Origin: an uncultured Anaerolineae bacterium
GTDB taxonomy: Bacteria > Chloroflexota > Anaerolineae > Anaerolineales > Villigracilaceae
Assembly: GCA_937120535.1 (NCBI GenBank)
Contig: CAKZJX010000011.1
Location: 24,152-88,151 of the forward strand
DNA: 64,000 nucleotides
Direction: 5' to 3'
Both the position numbers and the translations under genes were made by a program. Below the pieces are notes generated by a model. It did no database searches. It saw only the letters and a list, made by a program, of their open reading frames with translations, and was not told the origin of the DNA. Shown here one piece after another: positions 17,944 through 26,075 of the stretch (the stretch's first letter is position 1; each line of letters starts with the position of its first letter).

Positions 17944-19130
17944 AGCCTGAGGCCGAGGCCAGGGCGCCGACCCTTTCTGAGCCGGCAACTCCAATCAGTT
18001 CAGAGCAGTCGTCATCTGGGGTGGGGCCGGCAGCAGACGTTGGGGGGCTGGACGGCTTTTTGGGGCCGGATACGCGCTGGGGAAGGGGCGAGGCGCCGGC
18101 AGAATCGCCCAGGAGGGAGCACGATGCCGGGCAGGGAGGATCGGCCCGGGCAGCGGTTCAATCACATCCCCTTTCTTCACAAGCCCTGTTTGCCCAGATC
18201 GGAGTACAGTTGCGTCAACGCCGAGAGATGCTCAATCTCCGGCATGAGGAGATCGAGCGTCATCTCCGTATTCGCGCCCATTACCTGCAAGCGCTGGAGG
18301 ATGGGGATTTGGAGCGGCTTCCTTCGCCAGTCCAGACGCGCGGCTTGTTGGCCTTGTATGCTTCGTTTCTGGATCTGGACTTGGAGGCGCTGCTGTTGCA
18401 GTTTGCCGAGGCGTTGCAGGCCCGTCATCGGGAACGACATCCACTGCCTCCTGGCGCGCGCGGCATTCCCTCAATGGAGGCGCCGCCTCGCGTTCCGCCC
18501 CTGACTCGTTTGCTGGCTGCCGACCTGCTAGTTATCGGGGTGTTCCTGGGGCTCATGGCGTTTGTGCTGTGGAGCGTGAACCGCATGCTTGGCCAGCTGG
18601 CCCAGGCAGTCGCTACAATTCCCCCAATCGAGGAGGTGTTGGAGGTGGAGCCCGGTCCCACGAGCACGCCGACCGCCGCCCTGGTTGGGGAGATCGTGCT
18701 GACGACGCCAACTCTGGAGGAGACGCCGCTGATCTTGCCCACGCCGCAGGCCGGCGTGACAGTGCAGATCAATCTGATCGCCCTGGAGCGAACCTTTTTG
18801 CGGGTGATTGCGGATGGCAAGGTGGCGTTTGAAGGGCGTGTGGCGCCTGGCTCAGCTTATCCCTTCGAGGCAACGTCGCAGATCGAGGTGGTGGCCGGCA
18901 ATGGTGCCGCCTTGCGGGTGTATTATAATCAACGCGATCTGGGGCTGTTGGGCGGGATGGGAGAGGCAGTATTGCGCATCTTTCGGGCGGAAGGGATCGT
19001 CACCGCTACACCCACAGCCAGCCCGACGCCGACCATCACGGCGACGCCCACCATCACATCCACACCCACTCGCACCACAACCCCCACGCGCACCCCTACT
19101 CCCACGCGCACACCCACGCCGACGCGCTGA
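17931..19130 (+). CDS. RodZ-like protein, second half (HTH, membrane span, DUF4115-like domain)
   Basis: The frame is open from 17928. The first ATG-like start gives a protein from 18021 (369 residues), but no ribosome site supports an independent start. It holds a second RodZ-type HTH (QLRQRREMLNLRHEEIERHL, then RAHYLQALEDGDLERLPSPVQTRG), a membrane span near VIGVFLGLMAFVLWSV, an extracytoplasmic beta-rich domain (VQINLIALERTFLRVIADG...), and a Thr-Pro repeat tail. RodZ couples MreB to the envelope in rod-shaped cells, and here the role is inferred. Coordinates begin at the frameshift point. Confidence 0.75.
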   Translation, partial: KSSLEPEAEARAPTLSEPATPISSEQSSSGVGPAADVGGLDGFLGPDTRWGRGEAPAESPRREHDAGQGGSARAAVQSHPLSSQALFAQIGVQLRQRREMLNLRHEEIERHLRIRAHYLQALEDGDLERLPSPVQTRGLLALYASFLDLDLEALLLQFAEALQARHRERHPLPPGARGIPSMEAPPRVPPLTRLLAADLLVIGVFLGLMAFVLWSVNRMLGQLAQAVATIPPIEEVLEVEPGPTSTPTAALVGEIVLTTPTLEETPLILPTPQAGVTVQINLIALERTFLRVIADGKVAFEGRVAPGSAYPFEATSQIEVVAGNGAALRVYYNQRDLGLLGGMGEAVLRIFRAEGIVTATPTASPTPTITATPTITSTPTRTTTPTRTPTPTRTPTPTR

Positions 19131-19161
19131 GCGGCGTTGATGGCTTTTCGTGGATCGGAAT

Positions 19162-20565
19162 ATGCCAAGGAACACCTTTTATCTGGTTTCGCTCGGTTGT
19201 GCTAAGAATACAGTGGATTCGGACTCGATGGCCCAGTTGCTGGAGCGCGAGGGCTTTTCGGCGGTGGAGGATCCTCGCAAAGCCGAGGTGTTGATCGTAA
19301 ATACCTGCGGTTTCATCGGGCCGGCCCGCGAGGAATCGCTGAACATGCTACGTCATTTGGCCAAGATCAAGCGCAAGCACCAGTTGCTGATCGCGGCCGG
19401 CTGCCTGACCCAGCGCTATGGGGCCCACGTGGCTCGTCAGGCGCCCGGCCTGGATGGCATCCTAGGCACGCGTCGCTGGATGGACATTGTACAGGTAGTG
19501 CGCCAGTTGCGCCAAAGCGCCCATCCCCAGCCCTTGTATCACCTGCCGGAGGCGCAAACAGTGGGCACCGACGAGGCCGGCGTGCTGCGCGCCCATCGGT
19601 TCGGCGCTTCGGCCTATCTCAAGATCGCTGACGGTTGTCGCCGGCCCTGTGCGTTTTGTGCCATTCCGCTCATCAAGGGGAGGGCGGTCAGCCGCCCGTT
19701 GGAGACCTTGCTCGACGAGGCGCGGCGCCTGCGAGATCGAGGGGTGCGCGAGTTGATCCTGATCGCCCAGGATACCACCGATTACGGCCACGATCTCGGC
19801 ATGAAGGACGGCTTGGCCATCCTGTTGGAGCGGTTGACCCAAACTGTGCCCGACATGGAGTGGATCCGCATTTTGTATGCATATCCGGGCTACGTGACCG
19901 ATCGGCTGATTGATGTGATGACGTCTTCGAAGCAGATCGTCCCGTATCTGGATATGCCATTACAACATGCGCATCCAGACGTGTTGCGACGCATGCGGCG
20001 GCCGGCCAACCTGGACTGGGTGTATCGCACTCTGGAGAAACTACGCTCGCGCCTGCCTGGCATCGCCCTGCGCACCACTTTCATCGTGGGGTATCCGGGT
20101 GAAACCGAGCAGGAGTTCCGTACCCTGGAGGAGTTCGTCCGCACCGTGCGCTTCGATCGGGTAGGGGTATTCCGCTTCTCGTTTGAGCCTGGAACGGCCT
20201 CCGCACCCTTGGGAGACCCGATCCCACCGGAGGTCAAGGAAGAGCGTTACCGGCGCTTGATGGAGCTGCAGCAGGGCATTTCGCTGGAGATCAATCAGTC
20301 GTTTGTCGGGGAGACGCTGGAAGTGCTGATCGAGGGGCATTCCCAAGGGGTATCGGTGGGGCGCTCGTATCGCGATGCACCGGAGATCGACGGCTACGTG
20401 CTGGTGCAAGGGGAAGTGGAGGTGGGGGAAATGATCCCAGTGCGCATCGAGGGCGCTATGGCCTATGATTTGGCCGGCATCCCAGCCTGGGGTCAGGTGC
20501 CGATTACGAGGCACTTCGTGCCAGGGCCGTCGCTCCCAGGATCAGGATCGAGAGCACCAAGCTGA
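19162..20565 (+). CDS. rimO: Ribosomal protein S12 methylthiotransferase RimO
   Basis: The 467-residue protein has the N-terminal UPF0004 domain (SLGCAKNTVDSD, VNTCGFI, AAGCLTQRY, giving three cluster Cys), the radical-SAM CxxxCxxC in DGCRRPCAFCAIP, and a C-terminal TRAM domain (EVLIEG...GRSYRDAPEIDG). The SLGCAKN and GTRRW features point to RimO rather than MiaB. It adds a methylthio group to Asp of S12. A GTG at 19150 is an alternative start. The C-terminus runs ~25 residues past the usual end and overlaps the convergent gene by 62 bp. Confidence 0.92.
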   Translation: MPRNTFYLVSLGCAKNTVDSDSMAQLLEREGFSAVEDPRKAEVLIVNTCGFIGPAREESLNMLRHLAKIKRKHQLLIAAGCLTQRYGAHVARQAPGLDGILGTRRWMDIVQVVRQLRQSAHPQPLYHLPEAQTVGTDEAGVLRAHRFGASAYLKIADGCRRPCAFCAIPLIKGRAVSRPLETLLDEARRLRDRGVRELILIAQDTTDYGHDLGMKDGLAILLERLTQTVPDMEWIRILYAYPGYVTDRLIDVMTSSKQIVPYLDMPLQHAHPDVLRRMRRPANLDWVYRTLEKLRSRLPGIALRTTFIVGYPGETEQEFRTLEEFVRTVRFDRVGVFRFSFEPGTASAPLGDPIPPEVKEERYRRLMELQQGISLEINQSFVGETLEVLIEGHSQGVSVGRSYRDAPEIDGYVLVQGEVEVGEMIPVRIEGAMAYDLAGIPAWGQVPITRHFVPGPSLPGSGSRAPS

Positions 20566-21016
20566 TCTGCACTAGACGCTCCTCGCGCTGCTGTAGGCGG
20601 AGCAATTCTTCTTCGCTGCCGGCCTTTTGCCGCCGAAGCAGAGCGCGGCGGATGGCAGGGAGCACTTCCCAGGTTTGAACGGCGGTCACGGCAGCCAGGA
20701 TCAACCCCAAGCCATGTTTGATCAGGATCGCTAGCGACCATTGGCTGCTGACATCGAAAAACCCCTGGTAGTGTTGGTTGGCGCTCAGTTGAAACAGGCC
20801 GGTGGCCACCAATAGGCCGATGCAAAACCAAGCCAGCGGTTCTAGCCGGCGCTGCATGGCTTCGAGGAAAGCCAGCTGATCGGCCGAAGACAGGCTTTTG
20901 CGCATGGCCGGCAGCATCAGCAGGGAGATGGAGACGATCCCTCCCACCCACGCGACTGTGGCCAACATGTGCAACCAGTACACCAGGGTGAGCGCCCAGA
21001 TCGGAGGTGCTGCCAT
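20504..21016 (-). CDS. CopD-like four-helix membrane protein
   Basis: The 170-residue protein has four spans. The first carries LVYWLHMLATVAWVGGIV, the His-containing motif of CopD/DUF2269-type membrane proteins, with ILIKHGLGLILA in span three. Relatives are linked to copper or haem-associated membrane functions, and the role here is uncertain. It lies 8 bp downstream of the TPR gene, so they are probably one operon. The 3' end overlaps rimO by 62 bp. Confidence 0.75.
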   Translation of the reverse strand: MAAPPIWALTLVYWLHMLATVAWVGGIVSISLLMLPAMRKSLSSADQLAFLEAMQRRLEPLAWFCIGLLVATGLFQLSANQHYQGFFDVSSQWSLAILIKHGLGLILAAVTAVQTWEVLPAIRRALLRRQKAGSEEELLRLQQREERLVQISLVLSILILGATALARSAS

Positions 21017-21024
21017 GGAAGCGT

Positions 21025-22104
21025 CTAGGGGCTAGGCGTAGGCTCAGGGGGGACGAATGGGGTGGGCGGCATGCAGTTGTACAGCGCAATGTTGAGATTT
21101 TTCTGGGCCAGCGGCTCGAGCGGGGCGACCAGGCTGGCGTTGTAGTATTGTTCATACGCTGCGCACCACTGCTCCTGGGCCAGGAGTTCATCGCCGTACC
21201 GGATGGAGGCAATGCGGAAGCGCTGAGCGGCGGTCATCGTGCCGTCCCACATGTTCGGCCAGGCGGTGTAGAGCTGGGAGAAGTAGAGAACGGCATTCCG
21301 CCAGTCCAATTCCCAGAAGCTGGCTGCCAAGACGTAGAGCCGGGCGCCCTCCCGCAGGCCGTTGGCCACGCTGTCTAGCGGTCCGAAGCGTTCGGCCAGC
21401 GTCAGGTGATAGATGCCGCCTTCCAGGTTGCCCTGCTTGGTGATCAGGGCGTAGCCGTGGTTGCGCAGGGCGAAGTAGTACATTCCGTCCACTTCGGCGG
21501 TGCGGTAGTTGGGGTCCTTGCGCCGCAGGGTATCCAGGTTGGCGATGGCGTCGGGCCAATCGCCGGCGTCGATGGCTTGTTTGGCACGTTGAAAGATCTC
21601 TTCCATATCGCGCAGGTCGGGGGTTGGGGTGAGGGTGATGGTTGGCGTGGCGGTGGGAATGGAGGCCAGCGAGGCGAGCACCATCACTTCGGCTAGCTTC
21701 TCTGCTGCGCCGGGGAAGGTCGGGTCTTGTTGGATGATGTATTCTAGCCGCTGCTGGGCCAAGCCGTAGCGGCCAAAGGCGATATCCAGCAGGGCCATGG
21801 CGTATTGGTCGGTGATCTCTTTTGTCAGACGCGCTTCATAGGCGGCTTGGCGTTCGGCGATGGCGGCCCGGTAGCCTCCGAAGCCGCCCAGGGCGATCAG
21901 CAGGATCAGTCCCAAGAAGCCGAGCAGGAGGTTGCGCCAGGGGAAGCGGAATCGCCGGCCGGCTGGCGGGGCCGGCTGAGAGGTCGCCTCGGATTCGACG
22001 GGAGGCGTTTCCCCGGCAGGTTGAGTTTCCCCAAGGACCTGGTTCGGCTGGGTGGACTCTAAAGAGGGGTTGGGTTGAGTCGATTCGAGATTCGGGTCAG
22101 ACAT
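21025..22104 (-). CDS. Membrane-anchored tetratricopeptide-type protein
   Basis: The 359-residue protein has a cytosolic N-terminal tail of about 50 residues with the near-repeat ESTQPN, a membrane span (LLLGFLGLILLIALGGF) and a long outer helical domain with TPR-like units (AMALLDIAFGRYGLAQQRLEYIIQQDP, AKQAIDAGDWPDAIANLDTLRRKDPNY). A Thr-Pro linker splits the two helical parts. TPR domains bind proteins, and the partner is unknown. A TATAAT box sits about 9 bp upstream of the ATG. Confidence 0.75.
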   Translation of the reverse strand: MSDPNLESTQPNPSLESTQPNQVLGETQPAGETPPVESEATSQPAPPAGRRFRFPWRNLLLGFLGLILLIALGGFGGYRAAIAERQAAYEARLTKEITDQYAMALLDIAFGRYGLAQQRLEYIIQQDPTFPGAAEKLAEVMVLASLASIPTATPTITLTPTPDLRDMEEIFQRAKQAIDAGDWPDAIANLDTLRRKDPNYRTAEVDGMYYFALRNHGYALITKQGNLEGGIYHLTLAERFGPLDSVANGLREGARLYVLAASFWELDWRNAVLYFSQLYTAWPNMWDGTMTAAQRFRIASIRYGDELLAQEQWCAAYEQYYNASLVAPLEPLAQKNLNIALYNCMPPTPFVPPEPTPSP

Positions 22105-22149
22105 GGCGGCTATTATACTCCGTGTAAACTCTCATGATTTAGCTGGCTC

Positions 22150-23655
22150 TCACAATCGGAACAGCAGACGAACCTCGCGCCACACCACTGGCAGGACGAT
22201 CCCTGCCCCGACCGACATGCCGGCCAAAGCGGCGAGCACCTGCCCAAATGGAGCGATTCTGGCCAGACCATAGGCGGCCGCGCCGCCAAGGAGCGCTGCG
22301 ACCATCCCCCGCGCAAGCGCCCCATCCACCCGGATCGGCTGATGCAGGCGCGCCGAGAGCCAGGCGAACAACAGGATGGCTTCGATCAGCAGAGCAATCT
22401 CGGCCAGGGCGATGATCGGCGCACCCCATGGCCGCAGCAGGGCCACGCCTGCAATCCCGATGCTCAGAAAGATGACCAAGCGGATCACGACTGCTGCCAA
22501 GGGGATCAACGGCTCTTTGCGGGCGTAGAACGATCGCACGGCTACTTCGTGGATCACGTAGCCGGTCAGGGTGAGCAGGTAGGCGCGGGTGGTCCATGTG
22601 AGCAAGGTGGAGGTGGAGACATCGAAGCCGAACGCCACTTGAACCAGCGGGTCCAGGCTGGCAGCTAGGATGGCAGCGATGGGCAGCGAGAAGGCGATCA
22701 GCACCTGCAAGGCACGCTCAATGGTGCCCCGAAAGCCATCCCAGTCGCTGCGGGCAGCTAGCTCTGCCAGGGTGGGCAACATAGCGGTAGCGATAGCCGT
22801 TCCTAGGAGGGTTTCAGGGACCTGCATGATCATCCAGCCATACGTCAGCGAGGTCACTGCGCCGACCTGATCGAGGCGCGAGGCCAAGTTGTCGCGGGCC
22901 AGCATGATGAACTGGATGCCGCCCATGGTTGCCAGGCGGGGAGCGATAAGCTTCAGAGCGGCGAGCAGGCCGCTATGTCGCAGGTCCACCGCCGGCGTCC
23001 AGCGGAAGCCGAAGCGGATCAGGGCCGGCGCCTGGACCAGCAGGTGGAGCGCAGCGCCCAGGATCACGCCATACACCAGGCCGTGGACGCTCCAGCGCGG
23101 GGCAAAGGCCAGCGCGCCGATGATTTGCCCGACGTTGTACAGGATGGGGGCCAGGGCCGGCGAGACGAAATGCTGATGGGCTTGCAGGCCGGCCATCACC
23201 AAGCCGCTGATCGAGAAGATCACTGTGCCAATCAAGTTGAGGCGCATCAGATCGGCCACCAAACGACGTTGCTCTAGGCCGAAGCCAGGCGCAATCCCGA
23301 TTTCGGCATCCACGATCGGTTCGGCGAACAGGGCGACGATCCCTGCCAGGCCGGCAGTGGTGAGGAAGGCCATGTTGGCCACGCGCGAAAACAGGTCCCA
23401 CGTGGCGGCGCGGTTGCGGGTGGTCAGATACTCGGTCAGCAAGGGGATGAAGGCCATGGCTAGTGCGCCGCCAGAGATCAAGGCAAACAGCAGGTCGGGC
23501 AGGTTATTGGCTGCGTTGAAGGCATCTAGCAGGTGCACTTGGTCGGCAAAGCGGCGCGAGATCACGCCGGCGCGCACGAATGCCAAGAGTTTATCGAGCA
23601 AGAAGAGAAAGGCAATGGTCAAAGCGTTGCGACTGAGGCGAGAAAGACCGGTCAT
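22150..23655 (-). CDS. murJ: MurJ/MviN lipid II flippase, copy 2
   Basis: The 501-residue polytopic protein has the MurJ pattern: LLDKLLAFVRAGVISRRF, NNLPDLLFALISGGALAMAFIPLL, GLQAHQHFVSPALAPILYN, FYARKEPLIPL. It is diverged from copy 1 at 12305. The start at 23655 (MTGLSRL) is chosen because the longer frame to 23739 would read through a transcription terminator. Keeping two flippases in one genome may reflect different lipid-linked substrates, or a role in exporting another polymer. Confidence 0.88.
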   Translation of the reverse strand: MTGLSRLSRNALTIAFLFLLDKLLAFVRAGVISRRFADQVHLLDAFNAANNLPDLLFALISGGALAMAFIPLLTEYLTTRNRAATWDLFSRVANMAFLTTAGLAGIVALFAEPIVDAEIGIAPGFGLEQRRLVADLMRLNLIGTVIFSISGLVMAGLQAHQHFVSPALAPILYNVGQIIGALAFAPRWSVHGLVYGVILGAALHLLVQAPALIRFGFRWTPAVDLRHSGLLAALKLIAPRLATMGGIQFIMLARDNLASRLDQVGAVTSLTYGWMIMQVPETLLGTAIATAMLPTLAELAARSDWDGFRGTIERALQVLIAFSLPIAAILAASLDPLVQVAFGFDVSTSTLLTWTTRAYLLTLTGYVIHEVAVRSFYARKEPLIPLAAVVIRLVIFLSIGIAGVALLRPWGAPIIALAEIALLIEAILLFAWLSARLHQPIRVDGALARGMVAALLGGAAAYGLARIAPFGQVLAALAGMSVGAGIVLPVVWREVRLLFRL

Positions 23656-23688
23656 GATGGCCGTTGATGGATGGGCGAATCGTAAACC

Positions 23689-23724
23689 AAAAACGCCCCG
23701 AAGGGAAGTTTTGTTCCGGGGCGT
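23689..23724 (-). terminator. Intrinsic terminator between structured RNA and murJ-2
   Basis: On the minus strand ACGCCCCG (23717-23724) pairs with CGGGGCGT (23693-23700). A GGAA/TTCC inner pairing and five U follow the stem. It ends 34 bp before the murJ ATG, so it either ends the upstream RNA or acts as an attenuator for murJ. Confidence 0.75.
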
Positions 23725-23912
23725 CTTATGAAGTTCCAAGTCAGCAGGGGGTGCCGTCTAGGTTGTTGAGGAGCAAGCCGTGAACGTTTCAAAAAACCTA
23801 GCTTGCCCTGCGCTAAGAAAGTCCTAGCGCTATCTTCGGTGCAGGTTATCTGGGAAGGTTGAGAACCATCCTAGCCGTCTGAGGGGTGGCAGGGCATTCC
23901 TACGCTGGTGTG
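23725..23912 (-). ncRNA. Candidate structured RNA (6S-like or riboswitch leader), unassigned
   Basis: Between the SDR stop and the terminator lie about 190 nt with no coding frame and dense pairing on the minus strand: GCGCTA/TAGCGC (hairpin near 23800-23830), GCAAGC/GCTTGC, GGATGGTT with AACCTTCC around a CTC loop, and CTAGGTT/AACCTAG. A strong terminator follows. It lacks the hallmark sequences of SRP RNA, tmRNA and RNase P RNA. A 6S RNA or a cis-regulatory leader for murJ-2 are both possible. Confidence 0.45.
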
Positions 23913-23916
23913 CGTT

Positions 23917-24705
23917 CTAGAGCGCGGCCTTGACGGCGCCGCCGTCGAACATCAGCGCATGACCGTGGATGAAAGAAGCTGCCGGCGAAGCCAACCAGAC
24001 AGCGGCGCGAGCAAATTCCTCCACGGTGCCCATCCGTCCTAGTGGCACATCGCTGGTCACGTTGGCGGCTTCGATTTCGGGGGTGGTCCCATTGCGGATG
24101 GCGCGGTCGTTCATCAGCTGTTCCACGCGCTCCGTCCACGTCCAGGCGGGGTTGATGGAATTGACGCGGATGCCTTTCGGACCCAGTTCGTTGGCCAGTG
24201 ATTTCATCAGCCCGATCACTGCCATGCGGATCGAGTTGGAGAGGATCAGATTGTCGATCGGTTGCTTGACCGAATAAGACTGGGTGGTGACGATGCTGCC
24301 CCCGCCTTGCTGGATCATGTGGGGAACCACAGCATAGCACAGGCGCACAGCGCTCATCAGCGTCAAGTGAACTGCCGCTTCCCAATCGGACGGGGTGAGG
24401 GATAGGAAATTGCCGGGTTTGGGCCCACCGGAATTGATGAACAGGATGTCGATCCGGCCGAACTCACTCAGGGTAGCGGCAACCACCGCTTCGATGTCGC
24501 TCGGTTGGGTGAGGTCGGCGCGCAACGCAAGGACGCGCCGGCCGGCCTCTTGACGGATTTCGGCGGCGGCGGTTTCTATCTGATCGCTGCGGGCGCACAT
24601 GGCGACGTGGGCCCCTTCGCGGGCAAACTCACGTGCCGCAGCTTTGCCCAGGCCTTTTGAAGCAGCCGTTACCAGAACGATTTTGTCGGTCAATCCGAGA
24701 TCCAT
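23917..24705 (-). CDS. SDR-family oxidoreductase lacking the canonical YxxxK
   Basis: The 262-residue Rossmann-fold protein has the cofactor motif VTAASKGLGKAAA, the NSGGP strand (replacing NNAG), and the C-terminal PLGRMGTVEEFA...FDGG typical of FabG-like SDRs. At the catalytic site, aligning on AVIGLMKSLANELG, the usual YxxxK reads SNSIR, so both catalytic Tyr and Lys are replaced. Such atypical SDRs form a recognisable clade and may be active through other residues or serve as binding proteins. Substrate unknown. Confidence 0.85.
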   Translation of the reverse strand: MDLGLTDKIVLVTAASKGLGKAAAREFAREGAHVAMCARSDQIETAAAEIRQEAGRRVLALRADLTQPSDIEAVVAATLSEFGRIDILFINSGGPKPGNFLSLTPSDWEAAVHLTLMSAVRLCYAVVPHMIQQGGGSIVTTQSYSVKQPIDNLILSNSIRMAVIGLMKSLANELGPKGIRVNSINPAWTWTERVEQLMNDRAIRNGTTPEIEAANVTSDVPLGRMGTVEEFARAAVWLASPAASFIHGHALMFDGGAVKAAL

Positions 24706-24781
24706 GTAACTCCTTGTTCAATACAGAACGTTATTGTGAGCAACACAGGCCCTCGACGATGGCTGAAGCGAATTCGGCCAT

Positions 24782-25036
24782 CTAGAACAGCGCATCGGTG
24801 ACATCGCGCTCGCGCAAGACGCGTCGCTTCCAGTTGTTGAGCAGTGGCGCCAAGAAGGGCAGCAGTCTCATGCCGTAGTAGGGTGGCAAGATCGGCACCC
24901 CAACCAAATCACCGAAACTGATCAGCACAAACAGGTGCTCCAGATTGCCACGATGCCGAGTCAGCGCTCGTACTTGATCATGGATCGCCATGCCATACAG
25001 GACGTCGCATAGGGTGTTGAGAAGGCCGACGTGCAT
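24782..25036 (-). CDS. Small PPYY-motif protein, paralogue 3 of the ArsA operon
   Basis: The 84-residue protein shares with two others nearby the pattern LEHLF.L...GD..G.PI.PPYY..RLLP, a second hydrophobic stretch, then WKRR.LRE.D..D. The mid-region is hydrophobic enough to lie in or on a membrane, and the ends are charged. A TTG codon just ahead (25039) is an alternative start. It lies 43 bp after the second ArsA-like gene on the same strand. No family name is recognised. Compared with its paralogues it has a shorter N-terminus. Confidence 0.75.
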   Translation of the reverse strand: MHVGLLNTLCDVLYGMAIHDQVRALTRHRGNLEHLFVLISFGDLVGVPILPPYYGMRLLPFLAPLLNNWKRRVLRERDVTDALF

Positions 25037-25078
25037 CAATCACCCAGGGAGAGAGACGCCGTTGCGCTTGCGGGCCGT

Positions 25079-26062
25079 TTAGACAAAGAGCTGGTTGCCC
25101 ATGCGTTTCAACATCTCTACGCCGCGCACTTCGGTCTCGTAGAGGGGAAGCATGGCGCGCACCATGCCGTCGAATTTCTGCCAGATTTCTTCCAGATAGC
25201 GTTCTTGCATCTCAACGCGGTTCCAGACAAAATCGGGCGAACTTTCGGTCAATTGGGAACGTTCGATCAACATGTTGACGATCACCCCGCCGACGGGGAT
25301 GCCGAAATCGTGGAACCAGCCGATAAAGCGGGTGATCACGGCGATCGGCAGCGCCTCAGCCAAGGTGATAAAGAAGAAGGCCGTCAGTTGTTCATTCGTG
25401 AGCAATTTGCGCGCTTGCCCCATGCGGTCGCGGAAAGCGATCAAGTAATCCATCAGCGGATCGTCTTCTTTCTTCTTGGTGAAGGAGAGCATCTCTCGCA
25501 AGGTGCGGGCTTCTTGGCGGCTTTTGAGCATCTTGTTAACCCACAACGAGTATACCTTGGACATGCCTAGCAGGCGACGGGCATTGGCCGTGGGCGCAGT
25601 ATCAAAGACGTACACGTCGTACTCGTCCTTGAGCATTAGGTCCACCATGTTTTCAAACATGGCTGACTCTTCAAAGGCCGGGTTCATGGTGGCCGATTCG
25701 ACGAAGTCATCAGCTTTGGTGGAAATGTCAGCGAATTTGAGGAACCACTGGATCTTCTCGCGGATCTCCTGCTTGGAGCGCTCGATGGTGTCTTTGGTGT
25801 CGATCTCGTAGGCCCACAGATTAGGCGCACCGTTGACCAATGTGGGCTTTCCGAACACATCTTGCCCCAGTAGGCCGCTCAAGCTGTGTACGGGGTTGGT
25901 GGAAGCCAGCATCACGCGTCGCCCTTGGCCGGCCAGCCAGATGGCGGTTGCGCCGGCCAGAACCGTCTTGCCTACGCCGCCTTTGCCGCCAAAGAAAATG
26001 TAGCGCAAGCGCTGGTGGTCGTTCACGTATTTTCGCATAGAGATTTGGATTGTTTGGGTCAT
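25079..26062 (-). CDS. ArsA/Get3-like ATPase, second of a pair
   Basis: The 327-residue protein has the deviant Walker A GGKGGVGKT near residue 25, switch I STNPVHSLSGLLG (Asn where ArsA has Asp), the PAFEESAMF segment, switch II VFDTAPTANARRLL, and the family C-terminal RVEMQERYLEEI. One ATPase unit is present, so it should work as a dimer. Typical substrates are metalloids or tail-anchored proteins. No cysteine metal site is evident. GGAGG precedes the ATG. It lies 13 bp after the first ATPase. Confidence 0.9.
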   Translation of the reverse strand: MTQTIQISMRKYVNDHQRLRYIFFGGKGGVGKTVLAGATAIWLAGQGRRVMLASTNPVHSLSGLLGQDVFGKPTLVNGAPNLWAYEIDTKDTIERSKQEIREKIQWFLKFADISTKADDFVESATMNPAFEESAMFENMVDLMLKDEYDVYVFDTAPTANARRLLGMSKVYSLWVNKMLKSRQEARTLREMLSFTKKKEDDPLMDYLIAFRDRMGQARKLLTNEQLTAFFFITLAEALPIAVITRFIGWFHDFGIPVGGVIVNMLIERSQLTESSPDFVWNRVEMQERYLEEIWQKFDGMVRAMLPLYETEVRGVEMLKRMGNQLFV

Positions 26063-26075
26063 GGCCTCCTCCTCA

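Noticed and set aside
22969..23401. Alternative frames inside murJ-2
   Set aside because: Arg/Pro-rich shadows with no homology.
23740..23912. SRP RNA, tmRNA or RNase P RNA
   Set aside because: The conserved GGAAGG/AGCAG loop, tag-ORF and GAGGAAAGTCC signatures are absent.
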